23,230 bases of DNA, from positions 1-23,230 of the forward strand of contig JAITOW010000063.1 in the NCBI GenBank assembly GCA_031289835.1. The letters are read 5' to 3'. Of the stretch, positions 15,813 through 23,230 are shown one piece after another; position 1 is the stretch's first letter, and the number at the start of each line of letters is the position of its first letter. The translations under genes were made by a program, and so were the position numbers. The DNA comes from Puniceicoccales bacterium. GTDB lineage: Bacteria; Verrucomicrobiota; Verrucomicrobiia; Opitutales; JAIRKQ01. Below the pieces are notes generated by a model that saw only the letters and a program-made list of their open reading frames with translations, ran no database searches and was not told where the DNA came from.

Positions 15813-15851
15813 ATGAATTTTACTGATCACAGTCCAAATGGGTTATTTTAG
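15813..15851 (+). CDS. Possible 12-codon leader ORF overlapping the repeat gene
   Basis: An ATG at 15813, three bases after GAGGTG (15804-15809), opens a 12-residue frame (MNFTDHSPNGLF) ending at TAG 15849-15851. It overlaps the start of the repeat-protein gene (ATG 15838) in another frame. That start lacks its own clear ribosome binding site, so ribosomes could reach it by terminating and restarting. It may equally be chance. Confidence 0.3.
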   Translation: MNFTDHSPNGLF

Positions 15852-17382
15852 AAAATATACCAACGCTTACAGTTCGAAAATAAAAATAATTTTATTTGTT
15901 ATTTTGTGCTTGATTTTTAAAGACAAACTAAGTTGGGCTTGGCCAATGTTTAAAGAACAACGAGTTATCTTACCGATAACTATGGATTCACTTCCCGAGA
16001 GTCCGGCAAAGACTGCCCTGGGCAGCTTGTTTGCTTTCTGGGATAAAAGAAACGGCATTATTGGCGATTCAACCCACCGCGGAGCAAAAAAGAATAATGC
16101 TCAAAAAGCCTTTTTGAAAAGCCTTAGAGAAGGTATAATTGCGGTAATTAATGGGCTTCAAAATTTAACACCCGCCGAGCAAGCAATGGTGTTTCAAGTT
16201 CAACACAGGAAGGGCTGGATTTTTTTGGCATTTGCAGCAAAGTACGCCGAAGATCCCGACATTTTAGAGCAACTCTTTACCTTGCTTGAAAAGCAGAGTG
16301 CCGCTGTGCAGAAACAGATTTTTATGGTGCAAGACGAGTGCAACTGGACTTTTCCGATGCAGGCGGTAAGTGCCATCGAAGATTCGAGCATTTTAAAACG
16401 ATTTTTTGTTCTACTCCAAAAGCAGAGCATTGCCACACAGGAACGAGTTCTTTTGACACAAAACGATGGCGGTTGGATTTTTCCGATGTATGTAAGGTGC
16501 ATTGAAGATTTTGGTGTTTTGGAACAGTTCTTTGCCCTACTTGAAAGGCAAAATGCTGCCACCCAAGAGCAAGTTTTTACAATACAAGAAAAGGATAACT
16601 GGACCTTTCCAATGTTTGTGGTAGGCTCAATTGAAGATTCGAACATTTTAACCCGATTTTTTGCTCTACTAAAAAAGCAGAGCGTTGCCACACAGGAACT
16701 GGTACTTTCGATGCAAAATAACGGTGGTTGGATTTTTCCGATGTATGTGGCAGAAGATATTGGGGATTTTGGTGTTTTGGAGCAGTTCTTTGCCTTACTT
16801 AAAAATCAAAGTGCTGCCATGCGGGAATATGTCTTTACCTTGCAAAACAAGGATGGTTTGACTTTCCCGATGCAGGTGGTGATGTACATTGGAGATTCTA
16901 ATATTTTGGAACAGTTCTTCACCTTGCTCGAAAACCAAAGTGCCGCCACGCAGGAACGGATTTTTACGACACAAGACAAGGACGGCTGGATCTTCCCGAT
17001 GCTTGTGGCGAGATATGTTGAAGATTCTGGTATTTTAAAACGCTTTTTTACTCTTCTTAAAAACCAGAATGCTGCCGTACAAGAACAGGTTTTTACGATA
17101 CGAGACAAGGACGGTTGGACCTTCCCGATGCAGGTGGTAAGCGCCATAGAAGATTTAAGTGTTTTAGAACAATTTTTTGCTCTACTCAAGACCCAAAGTG
17201 TTGCCACACAAGAACGAGTCTTTACGGAGCAAAACAGTGGCGGATGGATTTTTCCGATGCACGTAGCAAGGTACATAGAAGATCCTAATATTTTAGAGCA
17301 ATTCTCTGCTTTACTCGAAAAGCAGAGTGCTGCCGTACGGAAATACATCTCCAGGGTTTCCAATCAAGACACCGACGACTGA
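15838..17382 (+). CDS. Secreted protein of 43-residue alternating helical repeats
   Basis: The 514-residue protein begins with a basic stretch and a hydrophobic core (residues 14-27), with a plausible Sec cleavage after SWA (residue 34). A linker of about 70 residues follows. A degenerate unit (107-141) precedes eight near-identical 43-residue repeats (142-484; the second has 42) and a truncated last unit (485-514). Each unit reads roughly ILEQFFALLEKQ, then SAATQERVF, then Q-x-KDGW-[I/T]-FPM and ending IEDSN. GGW-x-FPM and the next ILEQFF helix resemble an ankyrin repeat (DGWTPLH-x-A) with about ten extra residues, but I do not recognise the family. Subtypes alternate (WIFPM/WTFPM). The gene is A/T-rich relative to its neighbours and sits between ileS and clpC, so it may be acquired. 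A protein-binding role at the envelope or outside the cell is inference. Confidence 0.75.
   Translation: MGYFRKYTNAYSSKIKIILFVILCLIFKDKLSWAWPMFKEQRVILPITMDSLPESPAKTALGSLFAFWDKRNGIIGDSTHRGAKKNNAQKAFLKSLREGIIAVINGLQNLTPAEQAMVFQVQHRKGWIFLAFAAKYAEDPDILEQLFTLLEKQSAAVQKQIFMVQDECNWTFPMQAVSAIEDSSILKRFFVLLQKQSIATQERVLLTQNDGGWIFPMYVRCIEDFGVLEQFFALLERQNAATQEQVFTIQEKDNWTFPMFVVGSIEDSNILTRFFALLKKQSVATQELVLSMQNNGGWIFPMYVAEDIGDFGVLEQFFALLKNQSAAMREYVFTLQNKDGLTFPMQVVMYIGDSNILEQFFTLLENQSAATQERIFTTQDKDGWIFPMLVARYVEDSGILKRFFTLLKNQNAAVQEQVFTIRDKDGWTFPMQVVSAIEDLSVLEQFFALLKTQSVATQERVFTEQNSGGWIFPMHVARYIEDPNILEQFSALLEKQSAAVRKYISRVSNQDTDD
16261..17289 (+). repeat. Coding tandem repeat array, 8 units of 126-129 bp
   Basis: The DNA encodes eight repeat units of 43 codons (one of 42). 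Some copies two units apart remain nearly identical: GGTTGGATTTTTCCGATGTA occurs at 16471 and again at 16726. GATTTTGGTGTTTTGGA occurs at 16507 and 16765, exactly 258 bases (86 codons) apart. This points to past duplication by two-unit blocks. Confidence 0.85.
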
Positions 17383-17442
17383 TCCGGTTTTTGGCGCACA
17401 CTGTCCACCTTGGCTATGCGCATAATCCAGGGTTTGGTTTTA

Positions 17443-19980
17443 TTAATGCTCCAACTTGGATTTTTCGGCTTTGCTTTGCGTTTTAAAGATCAGGGCGTTC
17501 TTGACCTCGTCGCTTGCAGTTATCGATACGACCGAGTCCTCCGGCAACTCGTTTTTCAATATGGAATCGGCCAATGGATCTTCCACATGCTTTTCAATGG
17601 CACGCCTAAGGGGACGCGCACCGAATTTTTTGTCATACCCTTCCTTGATTAGGAACTCCTTGGCTTTATCGGTAAACTTTAGCGTCACTCCGCGGTCGGC
17701 TACGCGCTTTGCGATCTTTTTCACCTCTATGTCGACGATTTTTTTTAGCGCGCCGTGATCGAGCTGCTTGAATACGATCATCTCCGTCAATCGGTTTATG
17801 AACTCCGGCTTGAATGCTTTTTTAGCTTCGTCGATTATCTGTTCCTTAATTTTGTCGAAATTTTTCTTCCAATTATCACCACCGCCGAACCCGAGTAAAA
17901 CATCTTTTTGCATAATTTCCGCACCGACGTTGCTCGTCATGATTATAATCGTGTTCTTAAAATCAACCTTGCGACCAAGGCTGTCAGTCAGACAACCATC
18001 CTCCAAGACTTGGAGGAGAATTTGAACCACATCGGGGTGAGCTTTCTCGATTTCGTCGAACAACACGATGGCATATGGCTTTCTGCGTACGATTTCCGTC
18101 AATTGTCCGCCCTCATCGTGGCCAATATAGCCCGGAGGTGAGCCAACGATGCGCGAAACCGTGTGTTTTTCCATGTATTCCGACATGTCGATCTGCACGA
18201 TCGCATCCCTATTTCCAAAAATTTGTTCGGCAAGCATCTTTGCGAGGTGGGTTTTCCCGACACCCGTCGGACCGAGGAACATGAAGGATCCGATCGGTTT
18301 ATTTGGATCTTTTAGGTCAGCACGCGACCGCCTGATTGCGCGCGATATGGAATCAATGGCGTCATCTTGCCCGATTACGCTTTTTCCTAAGGCTTCGCTC
18401 AGGTGCAGCAATTTTTCCGATTCCTTCCTTTCGAGGCGGGACAGAGGTATGCCGGTCCAACTGGAAATAACCTCCAAAATTGAGCTCTCGTCCACCACTG
18501 CGGCTTTGCCCTGGAAATTTGTTTGCCACTTTTTCATCAACGCTTCACGGTCGTTTGTGAGGGTTTTTTCCTCATCGCGCAACTTGGCGGCGTCCTCAAA
18601 GCGCTGATCCGTGATCGCCTGCTCCTTATTTTTTTCAGTATCGGCGATTTGCTTATTCAATTTGTCTAATTTTGGCGGGCGGGCCATTCCGCTCAATCGC
18701 ATACGCGCACCGGCTTCATCGAGCAAGTCTATCGCCTTGTCCGGCAGAAAGCGGTCCTGTACGTACCTCGCCGATAGCTTCACAGCAGCCTCAATGGCAT
18801 CTTCCGTGTAAGTAACGTTGTGGTGTTTTTCGTAATTTTTCTTGATGCCGCTCAAAATTTGTATGGTCTCGTCGATTGTGGGCGGCTCAACTTTGACCGG
18901 TTGGAAACGACGCTCCAATGCGCTGTCACGCTCAATGTGCTTGCGGTATTCGTCCAGGGTCGTTGCACCGATACACTGCACTTCGCCGCGGGAAAGAGCC
19001 GGTTTAAGGATATTTGAAGCGTCCATTGAGCCCTCCGATGAGCCGGCCCCCACGATTGTGTGCAGCTCGTCGAGGAATAGCACTATATTCTTCGCGCGCA
19101 TCACATCATCCATGACGGCTTTTAGGCGTTCTTCGAATTGTCCACGGTATTTTGTTCCGGCCAGTATGAGAGCCATGTCGAGGGAGATCACGCGCTTGTC
19201 CATCAGCGGCGGTGGGACTGTGCCATCGGCGATTGCCTGAGCTAACCCTTCAACAATCGCAGTCTTCCCGACGCCGGCCTCTCCGATGAGGGCGGGATTG
19301 TTTTTCGTCCGCCTGCAAAGTATCTGTATTACCCGTTCGATTTCCTTGTCACGTCCAATGATCGGATCCAATGCACCGTCACGGGCCACCGCGGTCAAAT
19401 CCCTGCCAAATGCCCGCAGCGCCGGAGTCTTAACATCCCCCGCCTGCTTGGTACTTTTTGCCGATTCGACGCTTGACTCTTCATCGTCATCATCATCGTC
19501 GTCATCGCTGGTAAAATTTGGATCAAGGGCAGCTAGAAGCGCCTGTCTGCAGTTCGCAATGTTAACTCCACAATCTATCAAGATCTGAGCGGCAACGCTG
19601 TCTTCCTCGCGCAGAAGCCCGAGCAACATGTGCTCCGTACCCACATACGGGTGTTGCAGCATATGGGCCTCCTTTGCCGCCAATATGAGAACCTTTTGCA
19701 CCCGGGGCGTTAGCTCAATTGCCCCCGAAGTTTTGCTACCTTTGGAATCGCTGGGGTTTGTATTTGTATTCGCAAGCTGCTTTTCCAACTTGGCCTGTAC
19801 CTGGCTAACATCAACATTCATCGATCGCAACACGCTCACAGCAATGCATTGATGAAGTTTGAGCAGCGCATACAGTATGTGCTCCGTGCCGATAAATTGA
19901 TGATTAAACCGTTCAGCTTCCTGTTTTGCCAAGACTAACACCTGTTGCGCCCGCGGCGTTAAATTAATCATCGAATCCAT
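17443..19980 (-). CDS. clpC: ATP-dependent Clp protease ATP-binding subunit ClpC
   Basis: The 845-residue Hsp100 unfoldase has two Clp N-repeats (about 1-150) and a linker, then AAA1 with Walker A GEAGVGKT (233-240) and Walker B VLFLDELH (300-307). A middle segment with a UVR-type motif (about 458-474, FEDAAKLRDEE) precedes AAA2 with GPTGVGKT (570-577) and VLFDEIEKAH (639-648). The LGF in VLLGFGGG (about 694-701) matches the ClpP-docking loop, so it should feed substrates to ClpP. The ATG follows AAAGGGA at seven bases. The linker contains eight consecutive Asp (159-166), encoded by a GAC/GAT run near 19480-19510. No CIRCE or CtsR-like operator was recognised upstream. It is convergent with the repeat-protein gene, with about 60 bases between their stops. 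Confidence 0.97.
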   Translation of the reverse strand: MDSMINLTPRAQQVLVLAKQEAERFNHQFIGTEHILYALLKLHQCIAVSVLRSMNVDVSQVQAKLEKQLANTNTNPSDSKGSKTSGAIELTPRVQKVLILAAKEAHMLQHPYVGTEHMLLGLLREEDSVAAQILIDCGVNIANCRQALLAALDPNFTSDDDDDDDDEESSVESAKSTKQAGDVKTPALRAFGRDLTAVARDGALDPIIGRDKEIERVIQILCRRTKNNPALIGEAGVGKTAIVEGLAQAIADGTVPPPLMDKRVISLDMALILAGTKYRGQFEERLKAVMDDVMRAKNIVLFLDELHTIVGAGSSEGSMDASNILKPALSRGEVQCIGATTLDEYRKHIERDSALERRFQPVKVEPPTIDETIQILSGIKKNYEKHHNVTYTEDAIEAAVKLSARYVQDRFLPDKAIDLLDEAGARMRLSGMARPPKLDKLNKQIADTEKNKEQAITDQRFEDAAKLRDEEKTLTNDREALMKKWQTNFQGKAAVVDESSILEVISSWTGIPLSRLERKESEKLLHLSEALGKSVIGQDDAIDSISRAIRRSRADLKDPNKPIGSFMFLGPTGVGKTHLAKMLAEQIFGNRDAIVQIDMSEYMEKHTVSRIVGSPPGYIGHDEGGQLTEIVRRKPYAIVLFDEIEKAHPDVVQILLQVLEDGCLTDSLGRKVDFKNTIIIMTSNVGAEIMQKDVLLGFGGGDNWKKNFDKIKEQIIDEAKKAFKPEFINRLTEMIVFKQLDHGALKKIVDIEVKKIAKRVADRGVTLKFTDKAKEFLIKEGYDKKFGARPLRRAIEKHVEDPLADSILKNELPEDSVVSITASDEVKNALIFKTQSKAEKSKLEH

Positions 19981-20080
19981 TTAAAATTCCCTTTCCACCA
20001 TCCTGGCGATATGCTCAGGAATTGCGAGATTATTTTCAATTTGTTTGGAATATTTACGGCGTAATTTTTGTAATCCGCGC

Positions 20081-20086
20081 TTGACA
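20081..20086 (+). promoter_or_regulatory. TTGACA, possible -35 box for the rpsP operon
   Basis: A perfect TTGACA lies 45 bases before the rpsP ATG in the clpC-rpsP divergent region. At 17 bases downstream stands TTGCTA, a poor -10, so the promoter is only suggested. The clpC promoter in the same 151-base region is not evident. Confidence 0.35.
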
Positions 20087-20131
20087 AGGCGAGCCATTCC
20101 CGTTTGCTACGTCTATTAGCATTATTGAGTT

Positions 20132-20392
20132 ATGGCGTTGAGAATTAGATTACAAAGACAGGGGAACCGCAATCGGCCGGTATATAGGGTCGTTGTTGCC
20201 GAAAGTACTAGTCGCCGCGATGGAAGGTACGTTGAGGCGTTGGGGAACTATGACCCGCGAGCACGTGGCAATGCCAGAGAGTTTACCCTCACCATCGAGC
20301 GCGCGGATTATTGGATTGGGGTTGGCGCTAAGCCGACGGATACCGTTCGTTCTCTCATAAGGAGAGCAAGATTAGCTGCCGTTCAAAGGTGA
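20132..20392 (+). CDS. rpsP: Ribosomal protein S16
   Basis: The 86-residue protein begins MALRIRLQRQGNRNRPVYRV and contains the S16 core VVAESTSRRDGRYVEALGNY, then RADYWIGVGAKPTDTVRSL. S16 is an early-assembly protein of the 30S subunit. Its ATG is the first gene of a coupled operon: the stop TGA is followed directly by the trmD ATG. In many bacteria rimM lies between rpsP and trmD, but here it is missing from this position. No leader hairpin or autoregulatory site is apparent in the short upstream region. Confidence 0.97.
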   Translation: MALRIRLQRQGNRNRPVYRVVVAESTSRRDGRYVEALGNYDPRARGNAREFTLTIERADYWIGVGAKPTDTVRSLIRRARLAAVQR

Positions 20393-21091
20393 ATGATGGA
20401 TGTCGTTTTGCAGTTTGATTGTCTGTCACTGTTTCCCGAAATGCTTTACGGTTTCGTTGCGTCGAGCATGCTTGGCCGTGCCATAAAAAATGGTCTAATA
20501 GGGGTGGAACTCCACAATATTCGAGACTGGGCGGAGGACAAACACCACATAACCGATGATGCGCCATTCGGGGGTGGCGCGGGTATGGTCATGCGACCGG
20601 AGCCCATATTTGCCGCCATAAATGAGCTTAAAAAGGGGGACTCGAAGGTGATTTATCCATGTCCAGATGGGGAACCTTTGACGTCGAGTATTGCCTGTGA
20701 ATTGGCAGCTGAAAGCCATTTAATCCTGCTGTCCGGGCACTATGAGGGCGTGGATCAGCGGGTAAGGGATCTCGCCGTTGACCGTGAAATTTCAATCGGC
20801 GACTACGTACTGACGAATGGGACATTGGCTTCTGCCGTTCTCATGGATGCCGTATCGCGCTATGTTCCAGGGGTGCTTGGCAGTGAACAATCACTCGAGC
20901 AGGACAGTTTTAGCGATGGCTTGCTGAGTTTTCCGCAGTATACCCGTCCCGCCGTGTTTATGGATGTCGGTGTGCCCGATGTTTTGCTGTCTGGGAATCA
21001 CGGTGACATCGCCTCCTGGCGCCATGAGCAAAGGGTTATGCGCACGAGGCAGAGACGTCCGGATCTTTTGAAGGGAAATTTAAAAAAATGA
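20393..21091 (+). CDS. trmD: tRNA (guanine-N1-)-methyltransferase
   Basis: TrmD methylates G37 of tRNAs with a G36-G37 sequence, using S-adenosylmethionine bound in a trefoil knot, and prevents +1 frameshifting. The 232-residue sequence has GGGAGMVMRPEPIF (60-73), LLSGHYEGVDQRV (112-124), ISIGDYVLTNGTLA (133-146) and the catalytic-loop stretch QDSFSDGLLSFPQYTRP (from 170), which includes the catalytic Asp of SDGLL. The first ATG abuts the rpsP stop; the second, three bases on, has better spacing from the AAAGG ribosome binding sequence (20385-20389). The stop overlaps the rplS ATG as ATGA. Confidence 0.97.
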   Translation: MMDVVLQFDCLSLFPEMLYGFVASSMLGRAIKNGLIGVELHNIRDWAEDKHHITDDAPFGGGAGMVMRPEPIFAAINELKKGDSKVIYPCPDGEPLTSSIACELAAESHLILLSGHYEGVDQRVRDLAVDREISIGDYVLTNGTLASAVLMDAVSRYVPGVLGSEQSLEQDSFSDGLLSFPQYTRPAVFMDVGVPDVLLSGNHGDIASWRHEQRVMRTRQRRPDLLKGNLKK

Positions 21092-21456
21092 GTCAAGAAA
21101 TTATAGAATCGGTTTCCAAGGATCAGTTAAAGCCTGATCGCCACGTGTTTAAGGTGGGTGATGGGGTTGTTGTTCACACGATTATTCGCGAGGGCGACAA
21201 GGAAAGGATACAACTGTTTTCCGGGATTGTTATAGCCCGCCATGGCTCCGGCATACGCGAAACTTTTACCGTTCGGCGCGTTGCTTCCGGAGAAGGTGTG
21301 GAACGCATTTTCAACATAAATTCCCCTTTTATTGCAAAAATCGAGGTTGAACATGAAAGTATGCCCATGCGTGCAAAGCTCTATTACATGCGCAATCGCA
21401 TTGGCAAGAGTGCCATGCAGGTTAAGGAGAAGCGCCTGGCAGATGTGAAAAAATAG
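21088..21456 (+). CDS. rplS: Ribosomal protein L19
   Basis: The 122-residue protein has the L19 signatures FKVGDGVVVHTIIREGDKER, IQLFSGIVIARHGSG, ETFTVRRVASGEGVERIF and PFIAKIEVEH, then the basic end YYMRNRIGKSAM. L19 sits at the 30S-50S interface of the large subunit. Its start overlaps the trmD stop (ATGA), so its synthesis is translationally coupled. gltX follows after 17 bases with its own strong ribosome binding site. Confidence 0.97.
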   Translation: MSQEIIESVSKDQLKPDRHVFKVGDGVVVHTIIREGDKERIQLFSGIVIARHGSGIRETFTVRRVASGEGVERIFNINSPFIAKIEVEHESMPMRAKLYYMRNRIGKSAMQVKEKRLADVKK

Positions 21457-21473
21457 ATCATTGGGGAGGTTTC

Positions 21474-22790
21474 ATGAGCAGTGGCGTTCGTGTTCGGTTT
21501 GCACCGAGCCCAACTGGTTTTTTTCACATTGGCAGTGCGCGCACTGCGCTGTTTAATTGGTTGTATGCGCGCCATGCGGGCGGGACGTTCATCCTGCGCA
21601 TCGAGGATACCGACCATGAGCGCGATTCCGATGAATTTTTACAAGTTATTTTTAATGGGTTGCGTTGGCTGGGTTTAAACTGGGACGAAGGCCCGGAGGT
21701 CGGCGGTCCCTATGGCCCATATTTTCAGAGTAAACGCGATGATGTTTACCGCGAACATCTTGAAATTTTGCGCAAAAATGGTCGAGCATACGACAAGGAA
21801 GGTGCGGTATTTTTTAAGATATCCGACGAGCCGCAGGTGATACGCGATGCGATACACGGCGATGTCGTGCGCAAGGAGGAGAAGGATTTTGTGATTTTTC
21901 GCTCAAATGGCACCCCAGTTTTTCATTTTGTGAACGTCGTTGACGACATCACGATGAAGATTACCCACGTAATTCGCGGGGAAGATCACCTTTCGAACAC
22001 GAGTAAACATACCGAATTGTTCCGCGCATTTGGCGCTCCGGAACCAATTTTTGCCCACATCCCACTGATTTTGAAGTCACAGGGCAGCGGTAAGATGAGC
22101 AAGCGGGATAGCGGTGCTCTGATCGAGGACTATGCCAAACAGCATTTTGTTGCGGACGCGGTGAGAAATTATCTGTGCTTGCTCGGGTGGTCCCCGAAAC
22201 ATGACCGCGAAATTTTGCCCATTGACGAGATCATAGCCCTGTTCGACATCTGCAATGTGAATAAAAATAATGCCCGTTTCGGTGAAAAAAAGATGTCTCA
22301 CATGAATGCGGAGTATCTGCGCGCGCTTCCGTTCGACGATTTTTATGGGCGTGCCACCCAGGCTTTGAAGGATTCAAATGTGAATTTTCTCGCCAATGGT
22401 GAGGCTTACGCGATGGATGTTTTGCGTATTTGCCAGGAAAAAGTATGTTCACTGAGCGAAATTCCCGAATTTGTTAAATATTTCTTCACCGCGGATTTTG
22501 AATACAACCGGAGAGACATTGAAAAACTTGGAAAAAAATGCGATATGCACGCTCGCCTAGGCGAGTTCGTCGACGAATTGTCTTCCGTGTCAACTTTTAA
22601 TGAAGAATCGTTGGAAAGGTATGTCCAATCGCTGTGCGAAAGGCATGGGACGACATCCGGTGAGTACATACATTCGCTGAGGTTGGCCTTATCCGGTTGC
22701 AGCGTTGGTCCCGGGCTATATGCCATGTTGCGCGTATTCGGCCGAGAGGAAGTCCTCCGCAGGATCGGTCGTTTTTTAAACGGGATGTAG
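21474..22790 (+). CDS. gltX: Glutamyl-tRNA synthetase
   Basis: The class I synthetase activates Glu for tRNA-Glu (and, if the genome lacks glutaminyl-tRNA synthetase, possibly tRNA-Gln). At 438 residues it is shorter than the usual 460-500. HIGS is at 18-21 and KMSKR at 207-211. Between GRAYDKEGAVFFKISDEPQV (104-123) and the rest, about 30 residues are missing that usually carry the Cys-rich zinc-binding loop, so this enzyme appears zinc-free. The catalytic core, the DHLSNTSKH segment and the helical anticodon domain are otherwise intact. GGGGAGG (21463-21469) precedes the ATG by four bases. The downstream membrane-protein gene starts three bases after the stop. Confidence 0.96.
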   Translation: MSSGVRVRFAPSPTGFFHIGSARTALFNWLYARHAGGTFILRIEDTDHERDSDEFLQVIFNGLRWLGLNWDEGPEVGGPYGPYFQSKRDDVYREHLEILRKNGRAYDKEGAVFFKISDEPQVIRDAIHGDVVRKEEKDFVIFRSNGTPVFHFVNVVDDITMKITHVIRGEDHLSNTSKHTELFRAFGAPEPIFAHIPLILKSQGSGKMSKRDSGALIEDYAKQHFVADAVRNYLCLLGWSPKHDREILPIDEIIALFDICNVNKNNARFGEKKMSHMNAEYLRALPFDDFYGRATQALKDSNVNFLANGEAYAMDVLRICQEKVCSLSEIPEFVKYFFTADFEYNRRDIEKLGKKCDMHARLGEFVDELSSVSTFNEESLERYVQSLCERHGTTSGEYIHSLRLALSGCSVGPGLYAMLRVFGREEVLRRIGRFLNGM

Positions 22791-22793
22791 TCC

Positions 22794-23230
22794 ATGAATT
22801 ATGCCGTGATTTATTGCGTTGCCTGTCTTGTGCTCTGCACGGTTAGCATTACTAAAAGATTTGGCCTGAGGAACATCGAGTACGTGGGAGTTGATGCGCT
22901 GACCGTAACAAAAAGGCAGCTGTTCGGCACATTTATTATATTTTCAGCCATTACATTGTTTTTGCCAGTTTTACTGCAAAAGCTACTTAGGATCTTGCTT
23001 GTAAACCGTAATTGGAGCGATGCAAGTCTCGACTTAGCCACGAATGGACTTTCCCAACTTGTTTTATTGTCTTTTGTAATTTATATTTATAAATGCTTGC
23101 ACATCAAAAATATGAAACAACCTTGGTCTTCCATCCTAGGGGAGAGCCTATGCGGATTTGGCGTGGCATTGCCGGTTGTTTGGCTGGTGTCCTATTTATG
23201 GCTCACGCTGCTAATATTTTTGAACAAATG
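22794..23230 (+). CDS. Hypothetical membrane protein, partial (C-terminus beyond window)
   Basis: The frame opens at ATG 22794, three bases after the gltX stop, and stays open for 145 codons to the window edge. Hydrophobic stretches stand at about residues 2-18, 47-68, 88-100 and 121-143, separated by short charged loops (TKRFGLRN, LLVNRNWSDAS, HIKNMKQPWS), so it is a multi-spanning inner-membrane protein. Tight linkage to gltX suggests co-transcription. The N-terminal layout resembles that of CPBP-family intramembrane proteases that I recall next to gltX in related genomes, but the metal-binding EExxR and HxxxH motifs of that family would lie beyond the edge, so no function is claimed. Confidence 0.6.
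   Translation, partial: MNYAVIYCVACLVLCTVSITKRFGLRNIEYVGVDALTVTKRQLFGTFIIFSAITLFLPVLLQKLLRILLVNRNWSDASLDLATNGLSQLVLLSFVIYIYKCLHIKNMKQPWSSILGESLCGFGVALPVVWLVSYLWLTLLIFLNK

Noticed and set aside
16261..17289. CRISPR array
   Set aside because: Repeats are 129 bases long, coding, diverged and without unique spacers.
16200..17363. Two repetitive minus-strand frames opposite the repeat-protein gene
   Set aside because: They are repetitive only because the DNA is; the plus frame has a signal peptide and conserved repeat residues.
17383..17442. Intrinsic terminator between the repeat gene and clpC
   Set aside because: Only a five-base stem around TCCAACTTGGA (inside the clpC end) followed by five T was found, too weak to call.
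19981..20131. CIRCE or CtsR-type heat-shock operator upstream of clpC
   Set aside because: No GAGTGCTAA-type inverted repeat or tandem heptamer was visible on either strand.

Overview
The window reads as a chromosomal piece of a Gram-negative bacterium, most likely a member of the Verrucomicrobiota (Opitutae-like), perhaps host-associated. The case rests on gene order and on several proteins. ileS, a DksA/TraR-like gene and lspA are in a row; rpsP, trmD, rplS and gltX are in a row without rimM; GltX is short in its zinc-binding region; and IleS and the DksA-like protein have decayed C-terminal zinc fingers. This placement is inference from remembered families, not from a search. Host association is suggested only by two unusual accessory proteins.

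Layout. (1) 1-583: a minus-strand ribosomal pair, rpmJ (L36) then rpmE (L31, cut by the window edge), with an A/T-rich upstream region holding a palindrome and a 10-bp tandem repeat. (2) 584-1774 minus: an unrecognised protein with a kinase-like core (HipA or PI3/4-kinase-like motifs) and a duplicated N-terminal segment. (3) 1938-9039: a type II secretion / type IV pilus-like cluster. A GspJ-like pseudopilin is on the minus strand. Divergently, a tightly coupled plus-strand operon encodes GspK-, GspL-, GspM-like proteins, the secretin GspD, a small GspC/PilP-like periplasmic protein and the ATPase GspE. The major pseudopilin and GspF are not in the window. (4) 15347-9026 minus: ileS, dksA-like, lspA, glnQ and a fused binding-protein/permease gene, with overlaps or very short gaps throughout, hence probably one operon. 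(5) 15430-17382 plus: an accessory pair. A perfect TTGACA/TATAAT promoter sits so close to the start of a 110-residue helical protein that its mRNA should be leaderless or nearly so. Next comes a secreted protein made of eight 43-residue repeats in strict alternation of two subtypes. (6) 19980-17443 minus: clpC. (7) 20132-23230 plus: rpsP, trmD, rplS, gltX and the start of an unrecognised membrane protein.

How the parts work together. Regions 1, 4, 6 and 7 are core translation, lipoprotein processing, amino-acid uptake and protein quality control. Region 3 builds the inner-membrane platform, pseudopilus tip, outer-membrane channel and motor of a secretion or pilus machine. Regions 2 and 5 are the accessory content and the best candidates for something new. 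The repeat protein carries an apparent Sec signal, so it is a plausible exported protein, but no substrate link to the secretion cluster can be shown from sequence. No tRNA, rRNA, insertion sequence or CRISPR array was seen, and apart from the pieces described here no intergenic stretch exceeds about 240 bases.
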